Source: Lactobacillus sp.
Lineage (GTDB): Bacteria > Bacillota > Bacilli > Lactobacillales > Lactobacillaceae
DNA: 64,000 nucleotides
Assembly (NCBI GenBank): GCA_022483245.1
Contig: JAKVNR010000001.1
Span: 1,116,001 to 1,180,000, forward strand
Direction of reading: 5' to 3'
Both the position numbers and the translations under genes were made by a program. This document shows, one piece after another, positions 24,725 through 34,138 of this stretch (its first letter is position 1; each line of letters starts with the position of its first letter). The notes under the pieces were generated by a model. That model saw nothing but the letters and a program-made list of their open reading frames with translations. It made no database searches and was not told where the DNA came from.

Positions 24725-25939
24725 TTAGCGCTTATACAACGTCAGCTGATCGCGCAGGTGACGATGAAGCGGCAACAGACAGACAACTAGCAGGCAAATT
24801 GCGATCGCAGCAATGATAAACAGCGGCAAATAGCCGAGCTGGTCAATGACCAAACCGCCAAACATCGGCCCAAAGGCTCGGCCAATTGAACTGGCCACCA
24901 TTGTTTCACCTTGGTATTTACCCTTTGAAGAAATCGGCGACAAGTCGTTCACATAGGCTGGAATCGCAGGAAAGGCCGTCGCTTCGCCTAAAGTCAGAAT
25001 AATCATTGAAAAAGCAAAATGCCCGAAATCTTTAGCAAAAATCAAAGTCACAAAGGACAAAGAAAACATGCACAATCCGAAAATAATTTGGTGAAAGGCG
25101 GTTTTAAAAATACGCTGGAACCGGGTTAAAATTGCCTGAATAATCACGATTTCGCCAGCATTGAGCGTCCACAACAAACTATACAAGTGAAACGGAATAC
25201 CTAATGACACCATGTAAACTGACAGGTTTGATTCCCAGTTCATGTACATCAGCCAAGTTACAGCTAAAGCAGTGAAAAAGCCCAAGGTTAAAGTCCAGTT
25301 TGGTTTTGGCATCGGTACAAATTTCTGCTTTTCGCCATGTGCCTCACGCGCCTTGCGGGCCTTGTGGTAAGCAATAATTGGCCGGTAATGGAAGACAACG
25401 TTGAAACCGACAAAGACAAAGAGCAGGCCAGCAATGACGAATAGCAGCGTTACTGAGTAGTCATACAAGTAACCAACGATTAACGTACCCAGGACCACGC
25501 CCAAGTTTTGTGAAAAGTACAAAATCGTGAACACGTAGCGGCCCGGATGTTTTTTCAAGGAAGTGGCGATCGAGTTGATTAAAGTTCCGTTCCACCCGCC
25601 TAAAAAACCGGTCAAAGTCAGCCAAATCCAGTATTCTGGCCAGCCATGGAACATCGCCAGCAAAAATAGGACAGCCGCATCAGTGAATGTCCCAAAAATC
25701 ATTAGCGGATACGGATTGTAGCGGTCATAGAGCCGGCCAGCTAAAAACGAAGCGACAATGTTGCCGGCACAGTTGCAAAACAGGACGACCCCAATCATCG
25801 ACAAGGAAATATGGAGCTGCTTGTTCAGGTAAACAGAAGTCAGCGGCCAAACGAAACTGGCACCGATCCAAGTCAGCAATTCACCGATAAACAGCCACAC
25901 CAAACTGATTTCTTTTAGTTGCTTTTGTCCTCTTTTCAT
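24725..25939 (-). CDS. MFS transporter
   Basis: 404 residues when started at the ATG 25939-25937, which has AGGAGG 5 bases upstream (track start 25966 lacks one). Twelve hydrophobic segments, the loop 2-3 motif GRLYDRYNPYPLMIFG, and a hydrophilic centre (HKARKAREAHGEKQKFVPMPK) between helices 6 and 7. Related to drug-efflux or sugar MFS carriers of the MdtH/YttB kind; substrate unknown. It lies 50 bp before pepO on the same strand and may be co-transcribed. Confidence 0.85.
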   Translation of the reverse strand: MKRGQKQLKEISLVWLFIGELLTWIGASFVWPLTSVYLNKQLHISLSMIGVVLFCNCAGNIVASFLAGRLYDRYNPYPLMIFGTFTDAAVLFLLAMFHGWPEYWIWLTLTGFLGGWNGTLINSIATSLKKHPGRYVFTILYFSQNLGVVLGTLIVGYLYDYSVTLLFVIAGLLFVFVGFNVVFHYRPIIAYHKARKAREAHGEKQKFVPMPKPNWTLTLGFFTALAVTWLMYMNWESNLSVYMVSLGIPFHLYSLLWTLNAGEIVIIQAILTRFQRIFKTAFHQIIFGLCMFSLSFVTLIFAKDFGHFAFSMIILTLGEATAFPAIPAYVNDLSPISSKGKYQGETMVASSIGRAFGPMFGGLVIDQLGYLPLFIIAAIAICLLVVCLLPLHRHLRDQLTLYKR

Positions 25940-26007
25940 ACACTCCTCCTGCTCTAAAATATACAAAACCTAGTCTAGCAATTTTTAATCTTTTTTTCAC
26001 CCTTATG

Positions 26008-26044
26008 CAAAAAGACTTCCAAACTCTGTGTCAGGAAGTCTTTT
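26008..26044 (-). terminator. Terminator of the asnB-ligase operon
   Basis: AAAAAGACTTCC / GGAAGTCTTTT with a 13-nt loop; usable on either strand. Confidence 0.8.
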
Positions 26045-26067
26045 CAATCTTAAGTTAGATTATTAGC

Positions 26068-27330
26068 CTAATTCTTCTCGAAAAATTGGCCCTTGTTTAC
26101 TTCAAAGTAAGTCTTATACCGCTTCTTGTAGCCATTGTACATGTGCTTCATCAGCAGCCAGCGCATGACCGATTTGTCCCGGTCGTAGAAGACAGTCGTA
26201 CCCCACCGGCCAGCGTCCAGCAGTTGATCAGCTTCACGCTTAGCAGCATTATCAACCGCATATTGGCCAAAGAGTTTCTTCGGCAAGCCCAGCCACAAAA
26301 CGCGCTTGCTTGGGTCTTCATTGCCGTACACAACTTCTTTGTCAGCTAAAGTCTTGTCAATATAGTCTTCGACATACCACTTAGCCAAGTTGTAACCAGT
26401 CAATGTGACATAGAAGCTAGACCGGCCTTGACGCAGATTGATTTCAAAGAACTTGTATTGGCCATCGCGGACATCGTACTTAATGTCGAAGTTAGCCATC
26501 CCGACATAATTAATTTGTTCCAAAAAGTTCTTAACTTGGTCATACAGTTTTTGATCATAAGCAGGCAAAATAGCCATGTAGTTCCCAATTGATTGCGGGG
26601 TTGGGTCTTCCAGCAGTGGGTGGCCCAAGCACATCATCTTCACATGATGGTTTTGGTCAACATAAGCATTCAGCACCCGCATGTTGGAATCATCGCCAGG
26701 GATAAAGTCCTGCAGGATCAAATCAGCCTTGTAGCCGTTGTTATAGATCTTGCCGACAATATCAGCCAGTTCTTCTTCACTCTTAATCGTAAAGGTCTTT
26801 TTGCGGCCTTCAAATTGTACATTCAGCCAAGAAACTGGATCTTCTGGTTTTAATTCAACTGGGTAATTGAACGGAATGTCCAAGTAGTTTTCAGCCTTAA
26901 AGTCAGCCAAAGTAATAATCTTGGTCTTTGGGTATGGCAGACCGTATTCTTCAGCCACTTGGTAAAAGTTTTCCTTGGAAATCAGCTTTTGCAGCAAGTC
27001 ATATTCAATGTAAGGCACGATAAAGTGCTTGGACAATTCTTCCTTGTGCTTGGAAAGCAGTTCAGCATACCCATCACCGCAAGCAATTAAAATCACTGGC
27101 TTTTTGCTATCTGCAAATTCAGCCTCTTTTTGCCGCATCACTTGCATAAAAACAGGATCAGCGTCAAAGCCGGCGTGAGTTTCCACCGTTACAATCTTTG
27201 AGTAGCGGGTTGCAGCCAGCTGTACACTAGCGATAGCCTGCACATGGATTCCGTATGCTTCGTTAAATGACCGGGCCATCCCATAAACATTAATGTCTGA
27301 GCCCAATAAAATTGGAATAAAATCTGCCAT
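26068..27330 (-). CDS. ATP-grasp carboxylate-amine ligase, probable D-aspartate ligase
   Basis: 420 residues. It starts with a nucleotide-binding-like segment (PILLGSDINVYGMARSFNEAYG). The ATP-grasp core has ELKPEDPVSWLNVQFEGRKKTF, LILQDFIPGDDSNMRVL and FFEINLRQGRSSFYVT (Mg-binding E-x-N). It follows asnB by 18 bp in the same operon. In Enterococcus faecium and lactobacilli such ligases attach D-Asp to the epsilon-amine of Lys in UDP-MurNAc-pentapeptide, and an AsnB-type amidase converts it to D-Asn. I infer the same role here; a racemase for D-Asp is not in the window. Confidence 0.78.
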   Translation of the reverse strand: MADFIPILLGSDINVYGMARSFNEAYGIHVQAIASVQLAATRYSKIVTVETHAGFDADPVFMQVMRQKEAEFADSKKPVILIACGDGYAELLSKHKEELSKHFIVPYIEYDLLQKLISKENFYQVAEEYGLPYPKTKIITLADFKAENYLDIPFNYPVELKPEDPVSWLNVQFEGRKKTFTIKSEEELADIVGKIYNNGYKADLILQDFIPGDDSNMRVLNAYVDQNHHVKMMCLGHPLLEDPTPQSIGNYMAILPAYDQKLYDQVKNFLEQINYVGMANFDIKYDVRDGQYKFFEINLRQGRSSFYVTLTGYNLAKWYVEDYIDKTLADKEVVYGNEDPSKRVLWLGLPKKLFGQYAVDNAAKREADQLLDAGRWGTTVFYDRDKSVMRWLLMKHMYNGYKKRYKTYFEVNKGQFFEKN

Positions 27331-27348
27331 TGCGTCTGCTTCCTTATC

Positions 27349-29298
27349 CTAAACTAACTTGCCTTCAGCCAGCAAAGCTGCTACTTCTGGCTGCACGTGC
27401 TGATATTTGGCAACTGTTTCATCATAATCAACAAAGAAAAGTTTATACCAAACTAGGAAAGTGTAAATAGTCCAAATCTGCCGGCGAGCTGAACCATCAC
27501 CGCGGTAGTTATCATCCAGCAATTTTAAAATCTTGTCTTGTTCAAAAATTTCACTGGCAAAATCAGCCGCGAACAATTGCCGCACTTGCTTGTAAAAGCG
27601 CGGTTCTTGCAGCCACTGTTTGATTGGGGTTGGGAACCCTAATTTCGGCCGCTTTGCCCATTCTTCTGGCAAAACCTGCTCTGATGCCTTCCGCAAAGCG
27701 TACTTGGTATCATGCCGGTTGACTAAATATTTGGTTGGAATTGAATTTGCCAGTTCAGCAATTTTCTTATCTAGGTATGGCACCCGCACTTCTAATGAGT
27801 GTGCCATCGCCATCTTGTCGGCCTTTTGTTCAATGTCGTTCAGCATGAAGTGGTGCAAATCAATGTATTGCATTTGCTTCACATTGTCGGCGCCCTGAAC
27901 TTTCTTAAAGTCGTCTTGGTACAAACCGTTAACCGTCAAATCATTGCGGAAAGCCGGTTGCAAAATGCTGTTAGCATCTTTAGAGGTGAAAATAGTTGGG
28001 TAGTCCAGATCAAAGATAACTGATTGGCCAGTGTAGAATTCACTAGGATCAGCCAAATTAGTATACAGGTGAACTTTTCCCGGGAAATTGCCCATCTTTT
28101 TAATCTTATGAGCTAAGTGGACCCGCGTCTTGTGCGGCAGCTTCTTTAAACCAGCGGTAAAGACCTTGATCGTATCTGAATGCGTGTGCATCCCATAGTT
28201 GACATACCCAGCAAAAAGCTCATCGGCACCTTCACCAGACAGAGCAACTGTGACATGCTTGCGGGCTAGTTTACACAGGTACCACAGCGGAATCACTGAT
28301 GGGTTGGCATCAGGCTCATCCATGTGATACTGCATTTCTGGAAAGTCGCGCATGGCTTCATCGGCGTCAACTTTATCCCCGTAAAAGTTCCAGCCCTTCA
28401 AATCAGCTAAAGCCTTAGCTTTAGAAGCTTCATTATAGGTGGAATCGTCAAAACTGACTGAAAAAACATCGTCTGGGTTGAGCAAACTAGCCAAGTATGA
28501 TGAGTCGATCCCTTCTGACAGGAATGAGCCGACTTTAACATCAGCATTCCGGTACAAATCAACGGTTTCAGCTAAGTCCTCATTAATTCTCTTCAGCGTA
28601 TCTTCAAAGCTCAGACTGTTTTGCACATATTTAGCATCCCAGTATTGATGCAAGTCAAACTGGCCGTCTTTGTATGAGAACCAGTGGCCAGCTGGGAAGC
28701 GATAAACGCCCTTGAAGAATGTTTCTGACAAATCATTATATTGGTTCATCAAATAAGGCTTAACGGCATCAATGTTAAGTTCTGGCTTAAAGTCAGGAAA
28801 AGCCATAAAGCTCTTGAGTTCGCTGCCGATCAGCAAATGACCGTTGCGGTCGCTGTAATACATTGGTTTAATGCCAAAGAAATCGCGCGCCCCATACAAA
28901 GTCTTGTTGTTGTCATCCCAAATTAGGAAGGCAAACATACCGCGCACCCGCTTGAGCAGACCATCCATGCCCCATTCTTCGTAGCCGTGCAAGAGCACTT
29001 CCGTATCAGCCTTGGTTGAAAATTCGTGCCCTGCTGCCTGCAATTCTTTTCTTAACGGTTTAAAGTTATAAATTTCACCGTTAAAAATGATGGCACGAGT
29101 TTTGTCTTCGTTGTAAATTGGCTGGCTGCCACCGCGCAAGTCGATGATTGATAACCGGCGAAAGCCCAGCGCCACTTGATCATTGACGTATGAGCCGCCA
29201 GAATTCGGCCCCCGGTGCTTAATCGTAGCCATCATTTTGCCAATCACGGCTTGTTTGTCATTAATTTCTGGGTCGTAAAATGCGACAATTCCACACAT
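27349..29298 (-). CDS. asnB: Asparagine synthetase (glutamine-hydrolysing), AsnB type
   Basis: 649 residues. The class II glutaminase domain starts MCGIVAFYDP (Cys2 nucleophile); the synthetase domain carries the PPi-loop variant SEGIDSSYLAS and ALSGEGADELFAGY. GAGGTG precedes the ATG. Family members make Asn from Asp and Gln, and some amidate D-Asp of the peptidoglycan cross-bridge. Coupling to the ATP-grasp ligase (18 bp downstream) favours the wall role, though free Asn synthesis cannot be excluded. A good promoter overlaps the end of the upstream phosphoesterase gene. Confidence 0.9.
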   Translation of the reverse strand: MCGIVAFYDPEINDKQAVIGKMMATIKHRGPNSGGSYVNDQVALGFRRLSIIDLRGGSQPIYNEDKTRAIIFNGEIYNFKPLRKELQAAGHEFSTKADTEVLLHGYEEWGMDGLLKRVRGMFAFLIWDDNNKTLYGARDFFGIKPMYYSDRNGHLLIGSELKSFMAFPDFKPELNIDAVKPYLMNQYNDLSETFFKGVYRFPAGHWFSYKDGQFDLHQYWDAKYVQNSLSFEDTLKRINEDLAETVDLYRNADVKVGSFLSEGIDSSYLASLLNPDDVFSVSFDDSTYNEASKAKALADLKGWNFYGDKVDADEAMRDFPEMQYHMDEPDANPSVIPLWYLCKLARKHVTVALSGEGADELFAGYVNYGMHTHSDTIKVFTAGLKKLPHKTRVHLAHKIKKMGNFPGKVHLYTNLADPSEFYTGQSVIFDLDYPTIFTSKDANSILQPAFRNDLTVNGLYQDDFKKVQGADNVKQMQYIDLHHFMLNDIEQKADKMAMAHSLEVRVPYLDKKIAELANSIPTKYLVNRHDTKYALRKASEQVLPEEWAKRPKLGFPTPIKQWLQEPRFYKQVRQLFAADFASEIFEQDKILKLLDDNYRGDGSARRQIWTIYTFLVWYKLFFVDYDETVAKYQHVQPEVAALLAEGKLV

Positions 29299-29343
29299 GT
29301 ATTATATTCACCTCAAAATAGGTTTTTAAAAGATTACTGCTAC

Positions 29344-29372
29344 ATTATAAGCACAGGGCCCTTAAATCGCAA
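29344..29372 (-). promoter_or_regulatory. Promoter of asnB and the ligase
   Basis: -35 TTGCGA, 17-bp spacer, -10 TATAAT (29349-29344), overlapping the stop codon of the metallophosphoesterase gene. Confidence 0.75.
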
Positions 29373-30756
29373 AGAGCCGGTAGCGCGATGCGGCGCCATA
29401 GCCAAAGACTTGAATCATATGCCGCTTCAAATCTACATTGACCACGTAACCCGCAAATTCGCTGACATGGTCAATTTTGCGATCCCATTGCTTGTTATAA
29501 GCCGTAGTCAAAGCATGCGCCGGCCCCATTAAAGCTGAGCAGTTGAACAAAATATACTGAATGCCATTAATCCGGTATTGGTCTTCGATATGACGGTGAC
29601 CGCAAAAGTAGGCAATCACCCGCGCATGTTTAACTTTGGTAAAGTCAAATTCGTTATGCAGAGCAAATTCAGCCGGTTGTTTCGCAGCAGACAAGTGGCC
29701 TTTTTCGCGCTGATTAAACGCAACTAGCAACTCGTGCAGTGACCGGCCATTATACTTGATTGCGCCATGTCCTTTCCGGTTAATCGGATTGCCGTGGCTC
29801 ATAAAAATCAGCCGTTTGCCTGACGAATGCTCTAAAATCTCGATAATTTCTTCAAATTGATCTTCGCGCAAGCCCAGCGTTAATTTGGCATCGTAGGTTT
29901 TTTTGCCATTTTCATCGCGCTGGTCAGGAATATCAGAGGTATTGACGAAAACTAACCGCAAATCACCTTGATCAAAGTAACCAGTCCCGTGCTGGCGAGA
30001 AACATAATGAATCGCTGGCTGCTGGTAAAAAGTCGGCCACATGATATGTTCGAATTCATCGGGCGGGAAACTCGCTTGCAGATCATGATGTTCATCAAAC
30101 TTATCATTTTCATCATGGTTGCCTTTGATAATGGCAAATGGCACCTTGTCTGACTTAAAAGCGTCGCGCAGCTTGATTAATTCACGCTCGCCAACTAAAC
30201 CGGCATCTGACCCGTCCATCCAGTCGCCTAAATGAGCTTTAAAATCTAACACGCCGGTATTTTCTAAATAACCGAATTCTTTGACATGAATCAGGCCATT
30301 ATAGCCATAAAAATCAACCGCGTCGGCTTCTTTATAGTGAGTATCAGTCAAAATCCCAATATTGACGGAATTTTCACCGCGGCGCACATGGCGCTTAACC
30401 GTTTCCGCAAAATTGTCTAAATACTCGTGCACAGTATAGCGCTCACCAGTTTTTACATTCTGAAAAGCACGGAACCGGCCCAAGCGCTTATCAAAATTGC
30501 GCGTATAGGTTGGAGCCAAATCATCAGTTGTTTGCGGGCTTAGGGCTTGGTGAAGTACGCCTGCTTTATCTTGGTACACCGTTAAAGTGTAGCGCTTGCC
30601 GCCTGGGGTATGCTCATCGGCGCCAACTTGGTATTCGCCAACCGTTAAATATTTCTGCATAGCGTCAAAAGGACGAGCCGAATTAGCCAATTCAGTCGCC
30701 CTTTTTCTGCCAATCAAATTATCGAATAATCCTCTAGTCTTGCTGAAGAACCTCAT
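29362..30756 (-). CDS. Calcineurin-like metallophosphoesterase
   Basis: 464 residues. The two-metal site motifs are in order: GILTDTHY (D-x-H), KAHLGDWMDGSD (GD), IIKGNHDENDKF (GNHD), FMSHGNPIN (His), and AYFCGHRHIEDQ (GHxH). No signal peptide. A variable N-terminal domain of about 130 residues resembles those of phage- or tail-associated phosphoesterases. Its ATG lies inside the last codons of pdp (23-bp overlap), so it is translationally coupled to the nucleoside gene. Substrate unknown. Confidence 0.82.
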   Translation of the reverse strand: MRFFSKTRGLFDNLIGRKRATELANSARPFDAMQKYLTVGEYQVGADEHTPGGKRYTLTVYQDKAGVLHQALSPQTTDDLAPTYTRNFDKRLGRFRAFQNVKTGERYTVHEYLDNFAETVKRHVRRGENSVNIGILTDTHYKEADAVDFYGYNGLIHVKEFGYLENTGVLDFKAHLGDWMDGSDAGLVGERELIKLRDAFKSDKVPFAIIKGNHDENDKFDEHHDLQASFPPDEFEHIMWPTFYQQPAIHYVSRQHGTGYFDQGDLRLVFVNTSDIPDQRDENGKKTYDAKLTLGLREDQFEEIIEILEHSSGKRLIFMSHGNPINRKGHGAIKYNGRSLHELLVAFNQREKGHLSAAKQPAEFALHNEFDFTKVKHARVIAYFCGHRHIEDQYRINGIQYILFNCSALMGPAHALTTAYNKQWDRKIDHVSEFAGYVVNVDLKRHMIQVFGYGAASRYRLFAI

Positions 30757-32041
30757 AGATCAAATCCTCTTTTGGTGCAGGTTGACCACTAATCTGATAT
30801 GAATTCAAAACATCTTGTGCAATTTCTTCATCGTAGTCCTGGTTTGAGTAAACTGTAACCAGCGATTCGCCAGCCTTAACTTGGTCGCCTAAGTGCTTGT
30901 GGATAATCAAACCAACACCTGGGTCCACCTTGTCAGACTTCTTCAATCGGCCGCCGCCTAAGTAAACGCTAACCATTCCGATTTCATTAGTATTAATCTC
31001 AGTTACATAACCATCAGCTGGTGCTTTAACGTCGTATTGGTGCTTAGCAAGTGGCAGCAAGCTTGGATCGTCAACAACCTTTTCATTGCCGCCTTGTGCC
31101 TTGATCATTTCGCGCAGCTTAGCTAAAGCAGAACCATCTTTAATATGTGCTTCCAGCATTGCCCGGGCTTCATCTAAGTCCTTAGCAATTTCTGCCAAGA
31201 CCAGCATGTGACTACCCAAGTTCAAGGTCAATTCAGTGGTATCCTTTGGACCTTCGCCCTTCAAGATATCAATTGATTCTTTGATTTCCAAGGAGTTGCC
31301 GACAGTGTTGCCCAGTGGTTGGTTCATGTTGGTCAAAACAGCAACACATTTGGTTCCGTGCTGCTTGCCGATCGCCAATAAGGTCTTAGCTAATTTTTCA
31401 GCATGGGCCTTATCCTTCATGAAGGCACCATTACCGCATTTAACGTCAAAGACTAAAGCATCAGTCCCTGAAGCCAGCTTCTTAGACATAATTGATGAGG
31501 CAATCAGCGGAATTGCTTCAACGGTACCAGTCGTGTCCCGCAGGGCGTAAATTTTCTTATCAGCTGGGGCAACGTTAGTTGAAGCTGAAACAATTGCGGT
31601 ACCAACTTCTTTAACTTGGTCTTTGAATTGTTCTTCGGTCTCATCAACTGAAAAGCCTGGAATTGATTCCAACTTGTCCAAAGTACCACCAGTGTGGCCT
31701 AAACCACGACCAGAAATCATTGGGTTCTTTGCGCCACAACTAGCAACTAACGGAGCCAGCGGAATTGAAATCTTATCGCCAACACCACCAGTTGAGTGCT
31801 TGTCAACCTTGATTCCCTTAATGTCAGACAAATCAAGCTCATCACCGGACTTCAGCATTGCTTGCGCCATGTCAAAAGTTTCCCGGTCGTTCATCCCGTT
31901 CAGCAAAATAGCCATCGTCAAGGCACTCATCTGATAATCAGGAATTGAACCATCAGTGTAGCCATTTACGAAATACTTGATTTCGTCAGTAGTCAATTCG
32001 TGGTGGTCACGCTTCTTAATAATAATATCGATCATTCTCAT
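30734..32041 (-). CDS. pdp: Pyrimidine-nucleoside phosphorylase
   Basis: 435 residues. The thymidine/pyrimidine phosphorylase signature SGRGLGHTGGTLDKLESI is intact, preceded by KHSTGGVGDKISIPLAP (phosphate-binding), and followed by the C-terminal alpha/beta lobe (APADGYVTEINTNEIGMVSVYLGGGR). It splits uridine/thymidine to base plus (deoxy)ribose-1-phosphate in pyrimidine salvage. Second gene of the minus-strand cluster, 21 bp after the 164-aa gene. Confidence 0.94.
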   Translation of the reverse strand: MRMIDIIIKKRDHHELTTDEIKYFVNGYTDGSIPDYQMSALTMAILLNGMNDRETFDMAQAMLKSGDELDLSDIKGIKVDKHSTGGVGDKISIPLAPLVASCGAKNPMISGRGLGHTGGTLDKLESIPGFSVDETEEQFKDQVKEVGTAIVSASTNVAPADKKIYALRDTTGTVEAIPLIASSIMSKKLASGTDALVFDVKCGNGAFMKDKAHAEKLAKTLLAIGKQHGTKCVAVLTNMNQPLGNTVGNSLEIKESIDILKGEGPKDTTELTLNLGSHMLVLAEIAKDLDEARAMLEAHIKDGSALAKLREMIKAQGGNEKVVDDPSLLPLAKHQYDVKAPADGYVTEINTNEIGMVSVYLGGGRLKKSDKVDPGVGLIIHKHLGDQVKAGESLVTVYSNQDYDEEIAQDVLNSYQISGQPAPKEDLIYEVLQQD

Positions 32042-32062
32042 AATAGTATCCCTCTCAATGCT

Positions 32063-32557
32063 TTAGGCTTGGATTGGCTGATGAACTAAGCTGTATGCTG
32101 CCAGTCCCAATGACAGGACAGCGTCCTTGGTCAATACTTTGGTCAAATCATCAGGGTCAATGGAGTAAACTGCCCCAATTACTTTCAGGCTGTATAGCAA
32201 AACGTGAAAATCAGTTTCCCGGCTGTACAAGCCATCTTCAAATGGATTTTCATGATTATAGGTCAAATGAATCTTGCCTTGATCGACAAAGCCATCGACG
32301 TGATTCGTCAAAATACGGTCTTGCAAGTCCTTCAATGGATCATGCAAGTTCAGCAAGTTCAACTGATGGTTGGACTCGCCGCTGTAATAAGCATCTTGAC
32401 TTTGGTCAAAATAGGTTGTGATCGAGTGATCCAAAATCCCTAAACCATCCAAAGCTGCATAAACACGTTTTTCATCCAATGTTTGCTGACCGGCAATGAT
32501 TTGTTCTTGCGAAACTGCCAAATCATCAGCCAAGGTCGTAATCGTAAGCTTATCCAT
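32063..32557 (-). CDS. Hypothetical protein co-transcribed with pdp
   Basis: The ATG at 32557 has AAAGGAGG 5 bases upstream, giving 164 residues (track start 32599 is too far out). It is acidic and soluble (MDKLTITTLADDLAVSQEQIIAGQQTLDEKRVYAALDGLG), with a C-terminal hydrophobic helix (AVLSLGLAAYSLVH). Not recognised. The operon context suggests a link to nucleoside metabolism only by position. Confidence 0.7.
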   Translation of the reverse strand: MDKLTITTLADDLAVSQEQIIAGQQTLDEKRVYAALDGLGILDHSITTYFDQSQDAYYSGESNHQLNLLNLHDPLKDLQDRILTNHVDGFVDQGKIHLTYNHENPFEDGLYSRETDFHVLLYSLKVIGAVYSIDPDDLTKVLTKDAVLSLGLAAYSLVHQPIQA

Positions 32558-32601
32558 AATGCCTCCTTTGTGTACTTGCTTATTATAGCAGATTGCCATG
32601 C

Positions 32602-32626
32602 AAAAAAAGCCTAGCGATGGCTAGGC
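32602..32626 (-). terminator. Terminator after the usp gene
   Basis: GCCTAGC CATC GCTAGGC followed by TTTTTTT on the minus strand. Confidence 0.88.
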
Positions 32627-32647
32627 AAATTAAATATTTCCGCTTAA

Positions 32648-33151
32648 TTAACGGCGGCGTTTTTTCTTTTGTGCTAATGGCTTGTTATGCAAGTCGGTCC
32701 GAACGACCAAAACGTCTGCTAAAGCGTGCTGGTTGACGAATTCTGTGACTGAACCCATTAAAATTCTTTCAACGGCTGATAAGCCAGTCGCACCCATAAT
32801 GATCAGGTTGTTGTGGTGGTCCTTAATAAAGTCATAGGAAATAATCATCTTTGGGCTGCCATAACGAATGTGGTAGTCGACATCATCAAAACCAAACTTA
32901 TCGTGAGCCCACTTTTGCAAACTCTTTAGGTATTCTTCCGCATCTTGCGTCATCTGATAAATTGCATCGCCTGAAATCAGAGCATCTTTATTTTCGCCCA
33001 TAAACTGGCGAGTATCGATGACATTGAGCACGTCTAAATGACCGTGGTTTTCAATGGCTGCTTGGACGCCTTTATCAAAGGCGCGTTCAGCTAAATCAGA
33101 ACCATCAACTGGTACTAAAATTTTGTCATAAGTTTCAGTCAATTTCCCCAT
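32648..33151 (-). CDS. Universal stress protein (UspA family)
   Basis: 167 residues. N-terminal KILVPVDGSDLAERAFDKG and C-terminal IIMGATGLSAVERILMGSVTEFV (G-2x-G-9x-G(S/T) nucleotide-binding motif) place it in the ATP-binding Usp group. Basic tail KKKRRR. AAGGAG precedes the ATG. Monocistronic with its own terminator. Cytosolic stress-related role known only for the family. Confidence 0.92.
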   Translation of the reverse strand: MGKLTETYDKILVPVDGSDLAERAFDKGVQAAIENHGHLDVLNVIDTRQFMGENKDALISGDAIYQMTQDAEEYLKSLQKWAHDKFGFDDVDYHIRYGSPKMIISYDFIKDHHNNLIIMGATGLSAVERILMGSVTEFVNQHALADVLVVRTDLHNKPLAQKKKRRR

Positions 33152-33288
33152 CTCCTTGTGCGCTAATTAATTAACTTTATTCTAGCATAAACAAAGCTAA
33201 TTTATGGGCAAGAATCCGAATTGCGCACCCAGGCAAATATGATAAACTTAACTGCGTAAGACTAGTTTTAAAAGGATATTGATCATTT

Positions 33289-34092
33289 ATGGAAGAATTA
33301 AAGAAAGACCGCTTATTGGCAGTCGTTCACGGAAACAACTTCCGCGAATTGGGCGGCTACCAAACTAACAGCGGCAAAACCATCAAATACCACAAATTAC
33401 TGCGGACTGGCCACTTTGCCAACTTAGACCAAAAAGATTTGGACTATTTGACAAATTATGGCTTAAAGTACGATGTCGATTTTCGGACTAAAAAAGAAAT
33501 TACCGACACCCCAGATAAAGTCCCAGCTGGTTGCAAGTACGAATGGACGCCAGTTTTCTCAGAAGACTTAACCAACTCTTCAAAGGGCATCGATGATTTG
33601 GAAACCGTTGCGCAAAACGACGCACACTGGGGCTACAACCACATGTTGTTTGCCTACGAAGACATGATCGTGTCTGACTCGGCCAAAAAAGCTTACCGGC
33701 ACTTCTTCGATTTGCTGCTAGCTAATGACCAACCAGGCGAATCATTGGCCTTTCACTGTACTGCCGGCAAGGATCGGACTGGCTACGCTGGTTTATTAAT
33801 TCTGCACGTTTTAGGCGTCCCAGAAGATACGATTATCGCCGACTACCTGCTGACTAACGAAACCATTGCTGATTTTGTCCAAGGCATGCTAGATGACGCT
33901 AAAAAAGCTGGCAATAATGATAATGTGCTGCAAGCAATCACTGATATTCAGACTGTGCACAAGTCTTACTTAACGCACGCCATTGATGTCTTAAACGACA
34001 AGTTTGGCGGCATTGATGCTTACCTGCACAACGAATTGCATTTAACGCCAGCTGAAGAAGAAAAACTGCGTGAAATTTACTTAGAAGACTAG
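33289..34092 (+). CDS. Tyrosine/phosphoinositide phosphatase family protein
   Basis: 267 residues. The P-loop HCTAGKDRTG carries the catalytic Cys and Arg of the CX5R phosphatases, in the dual-specificity LipA/LptpB-like subgroup (K in the loop). N-terminal NFRELGGYQTNSGKTIKYHKLLRTGHF is the usual opening block. No signal peptide. AAAGGATATTGATCATTT precedes the ATG. Natural substrate unknown. Convergent with the EIIA-like gene, sharing a terminator. Confidence 0.9.
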   Translation: MEELKKDRLLAVVHGNNFRELGGYQTNSGKTIKYHKLLRTGHFANLDQKDLDYLTNYGLKYDVDFRTKKEITDTPDKVPAGCKYEWTPVFSEDLTNSSKGIDDLETVAQNDAHWGYNHMLFAYEDMIVSDSAKKAYRHFFDLLLANDQPGESLAFHCTAGKDRTGYAGLLILHVLGVPEDTIIADYLLTNETIADFVQGMLDDAKKAGNNDNVLQAITDIQTVHKSYLTHAIDVLNDKFGGIDAYLHNELHLTPAEEEKLREIYLED

Positions 34093-34107
34093 TTTGACTA
34101 GCCACAT

Positions 34108-34138
34108 AAAAAAGACTGACTCAGGTCAGTCTTTTTTT
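34108..34138. terminator. Bidirectional terminator between convergent genes
   Basis: AAAAAAGACTGAC TCAG GTCAGTCTTTTTT, perfect 13-bp stem; it overlaps the stop of the EIIA-like gene. Confidence 0.92.
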
